Shown here piece by piece: positions 25,877 through 33,988 of a stretch of DNA of 64,000 bases. The notes under the pieces are model-generated. The model ran no database searches. It was not told the DNA's origin and saw only the letters and a list, made by a program, of their open reading frames with translations. Source of the stretch: Rhizobiaceae bacterium MnEN-MB40S (GTDB lineage Bacteria > Pseudomonadota > Alphaproteobacteria > Rhizobiales > Rhizobiaceae); NCBI GenBank assembly GCA_024343425.1, contig BRLC01000005.1:1-64000 (forward strand), given 5' to 3'. Both the position numbers and the translations under genes were made by a program. Numbering within the stretch: position 1 is the stretch's first letter; every line of letters starts with the position of its first letter.

Positions 25877-27154
25877 TCACAGCAAGGCGCCGCGCTCGGC
25901 CAACGCCTTGTGAACGGCCTGCGCTGTCGCGGGTTTGGCCGAGGATGCGCTGAGAGCCGCAGCGGTGCCGGCGGCCTCGCCGGTGGCGAACGCCGTGCCC
26001 ATGACCCGGATCGAGCCATAGGCTCTGCCGTCGGCGCCGATGGTGCGTCCGGCGTACCAGAGATTGTCGAGGCCATCGGCCGTAATCGCGTCAAGCGGCA
26101 CGTGACAATAGCCGGCGCCGCCTACTGAATGATAGATCGGCTTGCCGGCTTCGCCGTGCAACTCGATGGGCCAGGCGGCGCGCGCGATCGGAAAGTCGCA
26201 TGTACGACCGCTGACGACGTCGTCAAACGTCATGCGATAACGCGCCTTCGGGTGACGGCTTTCGCGAATGCCGATCTGCGGCCCGGTCTGCGCCAGATAG
26301 GCGTCCTCGAAACCGGTGACGTGATTGCGAAGAGCCTTGACGAGCCCGTGCGCCATGACGCGGCCCTGTTGCTCGGCGCGTGTGAAGGAACTGGAGCTCA
26401 GATCCTCGATCGGAAGGTCGACGGTCAGCCACCAGAAATCATCGGAGCCGGGCACGCGGGTGTAGATGCCGCCGTCGCTGCGATTGATCTTCAGATCGCT
26501 CGTCTCGTTGTATTTTTCCGTCGTCGCAATGATGACCTGCCGGTCGATCCGTGTTCCGGGCGCAAGCCCGCCAATTCTCAGCGGCATGGTGACGGCCTGA
26601 AGGTGGCCGTTATCGTCGCCGGTCTGGCAATCGACGCCGGCGAGCAGCGCAAGATTGGCGTCGCCGCTCGCGTCCACGAACGCATTTGCGATAACGCGCC
26701 TGCGTCCGTCCATCCCGGCGAGCATGACCGATTCCAGGTGGTGGCCGGTGCGGGAAACCGAGGCGACGCGGGTGTGGAGCAGAACGTCGATGCCGTGCTC
26801 GGCGCAGATGCGGTCGAGCGACAGCTTCAGCACTTCCGGATCGAGAAGGATGATCCAGTTGCCGGTGGTCGGAGACCGGTAGGGTTTCGCGTCGAGCCCA
26901 TGGCGGCGCAATTCCTCAAGCACCAGTTCGCCAGCGCCTGCGACCGCCTGAACAGGTTCTGGGGCCTGCTGAAAGAAACCGCAATAGGCGAGCACTTGCG
27001 CATTGGTCGCGGCGCCTCCGAGGAAGCCGTATTTCTCCACGAGACACACCTTGGCGCCAGTAAGGGCCGCCCCGATAGCCGCGCCAACGCCAGCGGCTCC
27101 GCCGCCGGCGACAACCACGTCATAGTCGGGCTGCCAGCTTTCGTCGGAAGACAA
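25877..27154 (-). CDS. FAD-dependent oxidoreductase (FAD_oxidored family)
   Basis: Flavoprotein of 425 aa. The dinucleotide-binding motif GGGAAGVGAAIGAALTGAKV is at about residues 17-36, followed by LVEKYGFLGGAATNAQV, characteristic of the FAD_oxidored group (PF12831). The C-terminal DNLWYAGRTIGADGRAYGSIRVMG closes the FAD site. The start is a TTG at 27154, with TAGGAG upstream; no ATG fits the motif. It is encoded 12 bp downstream of an ABC permease on the same strand, so it probably acts on the imported ligand. The substrate is unknown; fumarate-reductase-like or tricarballylate-type chemistry is possible. Confidence 0.83.
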   Translation of the reverse strand: MSSDESWQPDYDVVVAGGGAAGVGAAIGAALTGAKVCLVEKYGFLGGAATNAQVLAYCGFFQQAPEPVQAVAGAGELVLEELRRHGLDAKPYRSPTTGNWIILLDPEVLKLSLDRICAEHGIDVLLHTRVASVSRTGHHLESVMLAGMDGRRRVIANAFVDASGDANLALLAGVDCQTGDDNGHLQAVTMPLRIGGLAPGTRIDRQVIIATTEKYNETSDLKINRSDGGIYTRVPGSDDFWWLTVDLPIEDLSSSSFTRAEQQGRVMAHGLVKALRNHVTGFEDAYLAQTGPQIGIRESRHPKARYRMTFDDVVSGRTCDFPIARAAWPIELHGEAGKPIYHSVGGAGYCHVPLDAITADGLDNLWYAGRTIGADGRAYGSIRVMGTAFATGEAAGTAAALSASSAKPATAQAVHKALAERGALL

Positions 27155-27166
27155 TCGATAATACTC

Positions 27167-28006
27167 CTATCTACGCCAGCGGAGGAAGTACTGTTCGGCG
27201 AGCGAAATCAGGTAGCTGACAATCAGCCCCAGGATCGAAAGCAGGATGACGCCGGCGATAAGCTGATCGGTGGACATCAGGTTGCCTGCAAGCAGAACAT
27301 AGGCGCCGATGCCGTATTCCGCGCCGATCATTTCGGCCGCCACCAGCAGAATGATCGAAATGGACGCCGAGATGCGCATGCCGTTGAGAATGGCGGGCAG
27401 GGCGCTCGGGAAGATGATCTTGCGAATGATCGACCAGCGCGACAGGTTGAAACTCTGTCCCATGTTGATCAGCGACCGGTCGACGGCGTCGATCCCGCCA
27501 TAGGTGGCGATGACCGTCGGGAAAAACGATCCGAACAGGATGGTTGCGATCTTCGATCCTTCGCCAATGCCGAACCAGATGATGAACAGCGGAAGCAGCG
27601 CGATTTTCGGTATCGGGAAGATCGCGGCCACCAGTGGCCGCAGAGCCGCGCGCGGGTAGGACCAGAGTCCGATCAGCGCGCCGGCGGCGAGACCCAGGAT
27701 GGTGCCGCAGGTAAAGCCGATGATGAGCCGGTAGAGTGAAGCGCTGAGATGTTTCCATAGCAGGCCGCTCTGGACGAGATCTTTCAGCGCTTGAAAAACT
27801 TCCGAAGGCGACGGCAATACGATCGGTGGAATCAAGCCGAAATGGCTTCCGATTTCCCAGATGACAACCAGGACGAGGAAAACGATCGGCGCCATGAACG
27901 CACGTGGTTTCGGCGAGAAACCGCCGCCGCGATAGCGGACTTTTCGGGTTTCGTCATCCTGGGAGGGCGTCACGACATCGTCGCGGCGCTGCGCAAGATC
28001 AGACAT
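27167..28006 (-). CDS. ABC transporter permease (SsuC type)
   Basis: Membrane subunit of 279 aa of a second NMT1/SsuA-type importer. Hydrophobic segments begin near residue 35 (APIVFLVLVVIWEIGSHFGL), and the BPD_transp_1 domain covers the rest, with an EAA-like loop GGIDAVDRSLINMGQSFNLS. A cytoplasmic N-terminus of about 30 charged residues precedes the first helix. It overlaps the ATPase gene by 8 bp and is followed by the FAD oxidoreductase. Confidence 0.88.
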   Translation of the reverse strand: MSDLAQRRDDVVTPSQDDETRKVRYRGGGFSPKPRAFMAPIVFLVLVVIWEIGSHFGLIPPIVLPSPSEVFQALKDLVQSGLLWKHLSASLYRLIIGFTCGTILGLAAGALIGLWSYPRAALRPLVAAIFPIPKIALLPLFIIWFGIGEGSKIATILFGSFFPTVIATYGGIDAVDRSLINMGQSFNLSRWSIIRKIIFPSALPAILNGMRISASISIILLVAAEMIGAEYGIGAYVLLAGNLMSTDQLIAGVILLSILGLIVSYLISLAEQYFLRWRR

Positions 28007-28766
28007 CCGCCAACTCCCTGTCCGCTGAAAGCGCTTCTTCGCGCATCATTTCCCACAACTGATCCTGGATCTCGATCAGTTCCGGACTGCCATGCTGTCT
28101 CTCGCCGATTGGAACCGGTATTTCGACGACATTCCTGACAACGCCGGGGCGACGCGACAGCACAATGATCTTGTGCCCGAGCGCGACAGCTTCGGCCAGA
28201 TTGTGCGTGACATAGCAGGCGGTGAAGGCTTCGCGCTGCCACAGCGCCACAAAATCGTCCATCAGCAATTCACGCGTCTGGCTGTCGAGCGCCGAAAGCG
28301 GTTCGTCCATCAGCAGAACCGCCGGGTTGACGGCCAGGGCGCGGGCGATGGCCACACGCTGCTTCATGCCGCCGGAAAGCTGACGCGGATAGGCGTTTGC
28401 GAACTCCGTCAAACGGGTGCGTTCAAGCACGTTTTCAATCCGCTCGCGGACCTGTTCCGCGCCGAGTTTGTGTTCTTCCAGGACCAGCGAGATGTTGCCC
28501 CACGCGGTGCGCCAGGGCAGCAGCGCGAAATCCTGGAAGATATAGGTCAGAGGGTTGAGACTGTCGGCCGGAGGATCACCAATCTGGTAGACGCCTCCGG
28601 AAGTCGGCTGTTCCAGGCCGCCGATCATTCTCAGAAGTGTGGACTTGCCGCACCCGGATGGGCCCACGATACAGACGATTTGGCCACTGCGAATCTCCAG
28701 ACTGATCGATTTCAGCACTTCGAGATCGTTGTATTTGTGGCTCAGATTCCTGATTTTGAGGTCCAC
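27999..28766 (-). CDS. ABC transporter ATP-binding protein (SsuB type)
   Basis: Nucleotide-binding subunit of 255 aa with Walker A GPSGCGKST, Q-loop FQDFALLPW, signature LSGGMKQRVAIARA, Walker B VLLMDEPLSALD and H-loop YVTHNLAEA. It starts with GTG at 28766, 27 bp after the binding protein stop. The C-terminal tail (about 30 residues past the H-loop region) is normal for the family. It energises the second importer. Confidence 0.9.
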   Translation of the reverse strand: MDLKIRNLSHKYNDLEVLKSISLEIRSGQIVCIVGPSGCGKSTLLRMIGGLEQPTSGGVYQIGDPPADSLNPLTYIFQDFALLPWRTAWGNISLVLEEHKLGAEQVRERIENVLERTRLTEFANAYPRQLSGGMKQRVAIARALAVNPAVLLMDEPLSALDSQTRELLMDDFVALWQREAFTACYVTHNLAEAVALGHKIIVLSRRPGVVRNVVEIPVPIGERQHGSPELIEIQDQLWEMMREEALSADRELADV

Positions 28767-28793
28767 GGGCCGGCAAGCTCCCTGTCAGGCTGG

Positions 28794-29828
28794 TCAGTAG
28801 GTTTCGACGAAGCTTGGATCGACCAACATCTCGATCGTCAGCGACGGCGAAACCAGACCGGCGTCCTGGAACCATTTCATCTGCTTTTGAGCGTCAGTCA
28901 GGTCCAGCGATGCATTGTCGTTCAGGTTCATGGCGCCATTCTGGATGGAGGGCGCAGCCTTTTCATAAGGGCGATCCTGGTAGACATATTTGTGAATCAT
29001 CTTCGTCATGTCTTCCAGTTCCTGCGGGTCGGCGTCTTCAGCCAGCATCACGCGATTGAAATCCGCAATGCCTCTTGCATATGCCTTGACGAACCGCTCG
29101 ACCATGTCGCGGCGTTCTTCGGTGTTTTTCGTTGACGTAAAGAGAGCCGAAATCTGGTATTCCGCATAGTCGTAGAGCCAGCCAAGCATCTTGGCGTCGC
29201 CGTTTTCAACCAGCGGCTTGGCGATGTGGGGCACCATGATCATGGAGTCGACCTGTCCGCTCTTCAGCGCGCCGATCATGGAGCCTACCTTCTGCAGGGG
29301 CACCAGTTTCAACTCATCGATCGAGTAGCCGGATTTTTCCGCGATGCGAGCGGCCATGTAGTGGAACGTCGAGCCGACCTGGGTCATCGCCACGGAATGG
29401 CCCTTCAGCTTGTCGACGGAATCCAGACCGTTGTCGTAGGCGTTGTTCGAAGCAAGAATCATCATGCCGTCAACGCCGATCTTTTCATGAAGCACGCCGG
29501 CGACGACCTTGACCGATCCCTTTTCGGCGAGGTTCATCAGACCGCCGGTCAGGCCGGCGATGCCAAAATCGGCGTCGCCCGCAGCCACCGCGACGGCGAT
29601 CGGCTGGGCTGCCTGGAAGAACTTGAACTCGACATCGAGCCCTTCGTCCTTGAAGTAGCCCTTCTCGTAGGCAATGAAGCCTGCCGAGTGGGACGTGAAG
29701 CGCAATGCGCCCACAACGACCTTGTCGTCCGCCTGCGCGTAAGCAGTGGAAACGATTGTGGCCGCAGCAACAGTCACTGCGAGAGTGGCGCGCCGCATGA
29801 GCGCGGGAATTTCAAGAAATCTTTTCAT
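28794..29828 (-). CDS. NMT1/SsuA-type ABC substrate-binding protein
   Basis: Periplasmic binding protein of 344 aa. The signal peptide (ALMRRATLAVTVAAATIVSTAYA) lies at residues 8-31. The mature protein opens VVVGALRFTSHSAGFIAYEKGYF and has GDADFGIAGLTGGLMNLAEKG, typical of the SsuA/NMT1 group. The start at 29828 follows GAGGAGG by 5 bases; an ATG one codon earlier and one at 29852 are alternatives. It begins the second importer operon. Its sequence is distinct from the first importer's binding protein, so a different ligand is likely. Confidence 0.86.
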   Translation of the reverse strand: MKRFLEIPALMRRATLAVTVAAATIVSTAYAQADDKVVVGALRFTSHSAGFIAYEKGYFKDEGLDVEFKFFQAAQPIAVAVAAGDADFGIAGLTGGLMNLAEKGSVKVVAGVLHEKIGVDGMMILASNNAYDNGLDSVDKLKGHSVAMTQVGSTFHYMAARIAEKSGYSIDELKLVPLQKVGSMIGALKSGQVDSMIMVPHIAKPLVENGDAKMLGWLYDYAEYQISALFTSTKNTEERRDMVERFVKAYARGIADFNRVMLAEDADPQELEDMTKMIHKYVYQDRPYEKAAPSIQNGAMNLNDNASLDLTDAQKQMKWFQDAGLVSPSLTIEMLVDPSFVETY

Positions 29829-29957
29829 CATATCCTCCTCAGGAAAGCCCATGGTCTGTGCCGCGAGCCGTGGCGGGACTTTGGTTGACGCCGTTGTTAT
29901 TTGGTAGGCAAGTCTGCTGTCAAAGCAATAGCCTCAAGCTATGGGTGGCTTAGACCA

Positions 29958-30752
29958 TTACAATTGCATGTCGAAGCCGGTCCGGGAAGCCAGAAGGACG
30001 AACTGACCCTGGGCCATATCCTCGCCGGTCATGATCGGATTGCCGCGCGCGCGGGCTGCGCGCAACCAGGCCGTCAGGCTGCCAGAGGAAACGATATCGG
30101 CGATTACGGCGCCGGGCGACGCCGTCTCGAGAGGGCATATCTGCGAGGAGTCGTGAAGTCCGACCGTCGTCGCGTTGACAATCAGATGATAGTCATCGAG
30201 CGCGTTCGGTTTGCCGCAGGAAACCGACGCCTTCGTGTTGTCTGCCAGGAGTGACGCCAGTCGCCGCATGCGATCGTCATCGGTGTCGTAAAGCTGCACC
30301 TGCATTGCCCCTGCGTTCGCCAGCGCGAGGGCGATCGCGGCTCCGGCGCCGCCGCAGCCGAAAATCAGCGCCGCGCCAGAGGCCGGGTCATGATCCTTCG
30401 ACCGCATTGCCCGGACGAACCCGTCTCCGTCGACATTGTCCCCGCTCAGGCGTCCGTCCTCGTTTCGCGTCACGACGTTGACGGCTTGCAGCAATGCGGC
30501 TCTCTGCGTGGCGCTGTCGACAAGTTCAAGGCAGGCTTGCTTGTGCGGCGCGGTCACCACGGCGCCGTTGCAGTTGCTCCAGCCGCGTAGAAACCGAAAG
30601 AATGCGCCGAGATCATCTGCGGGAATGTCCATCGGCGTCATGAGCGCGGCGATGTCGTGATCGGCAAACCAGCTGTTGAATATGGCCGGCGACTTTGCAT
30701 GTGCGATGGGCGAACCGATCATCGCCACAACCCGGGCCTTGCCCGTCAACAT
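29958..30752 (-). CDS. Shikimate dehydrogenase-like (AroE family) protein
   Basis: NAD(P)-dependent dehydrogenase of about 264 aa. The substrate-binding Ser pair is in GSPIAHAKSPAIF, the catalytic Lys in VVTAPHKQ and the Asp in NVDGDGF; the Rossmann motif is FGCGGAGAAIALALA. The departures VVTAPHK (usually VTVPFK) and NVDGDG (usually NTDG) suggest a paralog, such as a quinate-type or secondary-metabolism enzyme rather than the housekeeping AroE. It is divergent from a LysR regulator, and 130 bp downstream (same strand) is the second ABC operon. The ATG at 30752 is chosen on alignment of the first strand. Confidence 0.82.
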   Translation of the reverse strand: MLTGKARVVAMIGSPIAHAKSPAIFNSWFADHDIAALMTPMDIPADDLGAFFRFLRGWSNCNGAVVTAPHKQACLELVDSATQRAALLQAVNVVTRNEDGRLSGDNVDGDGFVRAMRSKDHDPASGAALIFGCGGAGAAIALALANAGAMQVQLYDTDDDRMRRLASLLADNTKASVSCGKPNALDDYHLIVNATTVGLHDSSQICPLETASPGAVIADIVSSGSLTAWLRAARARGNPIMTGEDMAQGQFVLLASRTGFDMQL

Positions 30753-30892
30753 GGCTGCGACGCTTCGGTCTTCCGTCTGATTTTCGTGATTAGTGTTCAA
30801 ACTGCGCCTCTGGACGGGAAGATCTATTAAATTGCTGACCCGGTACAAGCATGATAACTGTGCCGGCTTCCTGAATGCAGACATGTGTAGCC

Positions 30893-31798
30893 ATGCTTTC
30901 ATTTCGTCAACTGGAAGTATTCCGATCGGTAATGGTCAGCGGTTCCATCAGCGCCGCGTCGCAACAGCTCAATATCGCGCAGCCGACGGTGAGCAACACC
31001 ATCAAGCGGCTCGAGGACGTGCTTGGCGTCCGGCTCTTCCACCGCAACGCCGGTCGACTGACGCCGACGCGCACCGCCCGCCAGATCTTCGAGATCGTTC
31101 AGCCGTCCATGACCGGCCTCGAGCAATTGTCGAGCACTGTGTTCGAAATCGCCTCCGGTCAGTCCGTCACGCTCAGAATGGGCGTCTCGCCAAGCGTCTC
31201 GCAGGCCCTCGGTCCAAAGGCGCTAGCAAAGCTTGCGCGCCGCAATCCGGGCGCAAAGTTGCGCATGGACACGTTGTCGCTGACCCAGATCAAGGACTAT
31301 CTCTGGCTGGCGGAAGGCGATTGCGTTGTCACGATCTATCCGGTGAACGACGCCATGATCGTGTCCCAGAAAATCGCCGAGATCTCGATGGCCTGCATCG
31401 TTCCGCGCGACCATCCGATGGCCGACAATGAAAGCGTCTACATTGACCAGCTTGCCGACGAGCGTCTGATTTTCTTTCACCCCAACACGCCGCACGGGCG
31501 CTGGGTGAAGGACATGTTCGAGGAACGCGACATCAAGCCGAACATCACCATCGAGACCCGTTTTGCGGAGAGCGCCATCTCGTTGATGTACGAGGATTTC
31601 GGCATCGCGATTGTCGACGAATTGACTGCGACCGGCGTCAGGGACCCCGACATCAAGCCCATTCCGTTCGCTGATGGACCGCGGCTTCCGGTTCTCCTGC
31701 ATCATCACAAGGATCATGGCGCGCGGCGGGTCATCGAAACCATCCGGGAAAGCCTCACCGAGGCGGCGCGTGAAATCGGTCTGGAATTCGTAGCATAG
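30893..31798 (+). CDS. LysR family transcriptional regulator
   Basis: Regulator of about 301 aa. The N-terminal winged helix-turn-helix (LSFRQLEVFRSVMVSGSISAA then QPTVSNTIKRLEDVLG) is followed by a LysR substrate-binding domain from residue 90. It is divergent from the AroE-like gene, with 140 bp between the start codons, so it most likely controls that gene and possibly the second ABC importer downstream of it. The inducer is unknown. The start at 30893 is preferred to 30875 because homologues begin M-x-x-R-Q-L. Confidence 0.87.
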   Translation: MLSFRQLEVFRSVMVSGSISAASQQLNIAQPTVSNTIKRLEDVLGVRLFHRNAGRLTPTRTARQIFEIVQPSMTGLEQLSSTVFEIASGQSVTLRMGVSPSVSQALGPKALAKLARRNPGAKLRMDTLSLTQIKDYLWLAEGDCVVTIYPVNDAMIVSQKIAEISMACIVPRDHPMADNESVYIDQLADERLIFFHPNTPHGRWVKDMFEERDIKPNITIETRFAESAISLMYEDFGIAIVDELTATGVRDPDIKPIPFADGPRLPVLLHHHKDHGARRVIETIRESLTEAAREIGLEFVA

Positions 31799-31885
31799 CT
31801 TTACGCTATGCCGACTCGTTGATTTTGTGCTGGCGACTGTCCGGTCTTCAAGCAAGTTTCCCCCGGTCAAACGGAGATGATCGGA

Positions 31886-33052
31886 ATGAAAATACCGGGA
31901 GGAGCCAGGAGCCTGCTATCGGCTGCTGCGGACACCGACTTGCCTTTCGCCCTGTGGCGCAGGCCGGATGCGGTTCACTGGGAGGCGCTCGTCAGCTGCA
32001 ACGCTCTGACGAAACGGCCGGTGTTTACGGAAACGCATGAGCGGCCTTTCTTCGCGATCAATCGCGTCGATGTCGAAGACGCCAACCTTGCGGACGCCAT
32101 CGAGGGCGATGTGCGGCTGGACAAGGACGGCATTAAATTCTGGACCGGAGCCGCCTACGGCGACGACCCCGTTTCCGACCATCAAAGAAGACTGCTGGAG
32201 CTTGCCGATGACCGGATGGACGTTCCCGTCCAGTCGCGCGCCAAAGTTGACGGGCCGCTTGCGACCGATCGCCAGACCTATGAACTGCTGGTGGAGCGCT
32301 GCGTGCAGCAGATCAAGGCGGGCCGGATGCGCAAGCTCGTCACGTCGCGCGTGGAAAATCGCGCGCTCTCGCCGGAATATGATCTGCTTGATATGGCAGA
32401 ACGGCTCGCCGCCAAGCTGCCGTCCGCATTCGTTGCGCTCGTGCACCTGCCCGAAACCGGAAGCTGGTTGGTAGGAACGCCGGAAATTCTGCTTTCGTCC
32501 ACGCCGGATGGCGTCGACACCATGGCGCTTGCCGGCACGCAGTGGGTCGGGCCAGACCCGGATCTGAGAAACATTGGCTGGCCGGACGGGCTGATCGAGG
32601 AGCAGGCGCTCGTCAGCAATTATATTCGGCGCGCATTCCTGGAGCAGGGCATCGACGATTTCGAAGAGGTCGGACCGCGCACGGTTTCAGCCGCCAATCT
32701 GGTGCATCTCCGAACCATTTTCCGCAGAAGCGCGGACGGCCTTGACGCCGACCGGTTGGCGGGCCTCCTGCGTAGCCTGCATCCGACATCGGCCGTCTGC
32801 GGCATGCCGAAGCCGCCTGCAATCGAATTCCTGAAGCGGTTCGAAGGCTATGATCGCGGCTACTACACCGGATATCTCGGACCGGTCGACTGGGACGGTT
32901 CGACGAAGCTCTACGTGAACCTCCGCACCGCGCAGATCCTCGGGCAGGAAATCAGCCTCTATGTCGGGGGCGGAATTGTCGAGACATCAAACCCGGCCCG
33001 CGAATGGATCGAGACGGTCGAAAAGACCAAGACGGTCGGGTCGATTATCTGA
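31886..33052 (+). CDS. Isochorismate synthase-like chorismate-binding protein
   Basis: Member of the chorismate-binding (anthranilate synthase I/isochorismate synthase) family, about 388 aa. Landmarks include KLVTSRVENRAL, a catalytic-region HLPETGSWLVGTPEILL, MALAGTQW, LHPTSAVCGMPK, YDRGYYTGYLG and LYVGGGIVETSNPAREW. The CGMPK and YDRGYYTGYLGP segments match MenF/EntC-type isochorismate synthases rather than TrpE or PabB. GGAG lies 9 bases before the ATG at 31886; an ATG at 31877 is also in frame. No menaquinone, siderophore or salicylate gene is adjacent, so the product fate is unclear. A perfect hairpin terminator follows. Confidence 0.8.
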   Translation: MKIPGGARSLLSAAADTDLPFALWRRPDAVHWEALVSCNALTKRPVFTETHERPFFAINRVDVEDANLADAIEGDVRLDKDGIKFWTGAAYGDDPVSDHQRRLLELADDRMDVPVQSRAKVDGPLATDRQTYELLVERCVQQIKAGRMRKLVTSRVENRALSPEYDLLDMAERLAAKLPSAFVALVHLPETGSWLVGTPEILLSSTPDGVDTMALAGTQWVGPDPDLRNIGWPDGLIEEQALVSNYIRRAFLEQGIDDFEEVGPRTVSAANLVHLRTIFRRSADGLDADRLAGLLRSLHPTSAVCGMPKPPAIEFLKRFEGYDRGYYTGYLGPVDWDGSTKLYVNLRTAQILGQEISLYVGGGIVETSNPAREWIETVEKTKTVGSII

Positions 33053-33059
33053 AGACGGC

Positions 33060-33086
33060 GCGAGCAGGCGAACCTGCTCGCTTTTT
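33060..33086 (+). terminator. Rho-independent terminator
   Basis: GCGAGCAGG pairs with CCTGCTCGC around a CGAA tetraloop and is followed by TTTTT. It terminates the isochorismate-synthase-like gene, 7 bp after its stop, and lies next to the convergent lexA end. Confidence 0.88.
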
Positions 33087-33087
33087 C

Positions 33088-33801
33088 CTAGTTATAGGTG
33101 CGGATAAGCCCGACGAGCTTGCCCTGGATCTTGACCTGGTCCGGTCCGAAGATCCGCGTCTCGTAGGCGGGGTTGGCTGCTTCCAGCGCAATCGATGCGC
33201 CCTTGCGCCGAAAGCGCTTGAGTGTGGCTTCCTCGTCGTCGACGAGGGCGACGACGATTTCGCCGGGATTGGCCGTCGACGCATTCTTGATCACCACCGT
33301 GTCGCCGTCGAAGATGCCGGCCTCGATCATTGAGTCGCCCTTGACCTCGAGCGCATAGTGCTCGCCATTGCCGAGCATTTCCGGCGGAACGTTGATGTTG
33401 TGGGTGTTGTTCTGGATGGCGGATATCGGCACGCCGGCTGCGATGCGGCCCATGACAGGCACGCTGACGGACGAATTCGCCGCTTCCTTCGGCGCTTCCC
33501 GCACCGGTTTGGGCTGCGTCTTGCCAAGGCTGCCTTCGATAACGCTTGGGGAGAAGCCCTTGCGCGGGTGCAAACCCTGCGCCGCCATTTCCGGGAGCCG
33601 GATCACTTCCAGCGCTCTGGCGCGATTGGGCAGGCGGCGAATGAAGCCGCGTTCCTCGAGCGCCGTAATCAGACGGTGGATGCCCGATTTCGACGCGAGA
33701 TCCAGCGCGTCCTTCATTTCATCAAATGACGGCGGTATGCCGGATTCCTTCATCCGCTCGTGAATGAACAGAAGCAGTTCGTGCTGCTTGCGCGTTAACA
33801 T
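33088..33801 (-). CDS. lexA: LexA repressor, SOS regulator
   Basis: SOS repressor of 237 aa, the usual alphaproteobacterial length. The N-terminal winged helix ([20 protein letters not shown]) is followed by a linker and a C-terminal S24 protease domain with the Ala-Gly cleavage site in GRIAAGVPI, the catalytic Ser in [14 protein letters not shown] and the catalytic Lys in EEATLKRF. The start at 33801 gives the conserved MLTRKQ. A LexA box lies 48 bp upstream, so the gene is autoregulated. Related genomes carry moeA upstream and comEC nearby; here the neighbours differ. Confidence 0.95.
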   Translation of the reverse strand: MLTRKQHELLLFIHERMKESGIPPSFDEMKDALDLASKSGIHRLITALEERGFIRRLPNRARALEVIRLPEMAAQGLHPRKGFSPSVIEGSLGKTQPKPVREAPKEAANSSVSVPVMGRIAAGVPISAIQNNTHNINVPPEMLGNGEHYALEVKGDSMIEAGIFDGDTVVIKNASTANPGEIVVALVDDEEATLKRFRRKGASIALEAANPAYETRIFGPDQVKIQGKLVGLIRTYN

Positions 33802-33848
33802 GCCCAATCCTCCGAATCGGCGAAACAAATACAGAACATACACTATAT

Positions 33849-33863
33849 GTTCCATTTGTGTTC
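33849..33863. promoter_or_regulatory. LexA box (SOS operator) upstream of lexA
   Basis: GTTCCATTTGTGTTC is an exact GTTC-N7-GTTC direct repeat, the known alphaproteobacterial LexA site. On the lexA strand it lies between a TTGCAG and a TATAGT hexamer, the likely -35 and -10, 48 bp before the lexA ATG. Confidence 0.9.
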
Positions 33864-33988
33864 TGCAAGTGTATTGCGCAATTAGGTTAAGAATGGATTG
33901 AAAAGCGATCGCGCCGACGCACGGGGGTGCGTCAGCGCTCTTGAATTTGACGTTGATATGGTGTCCGGCGCAGCCTGACGCTGCGATC

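Noticed and set aside
26129-27739. Long open frame of 536 codons on the plus strand
   Set aside because: It is antisense to the FAD oxidoreductase and permease genes, which have clear motifs; the composition is typical of GC-rich shadows.
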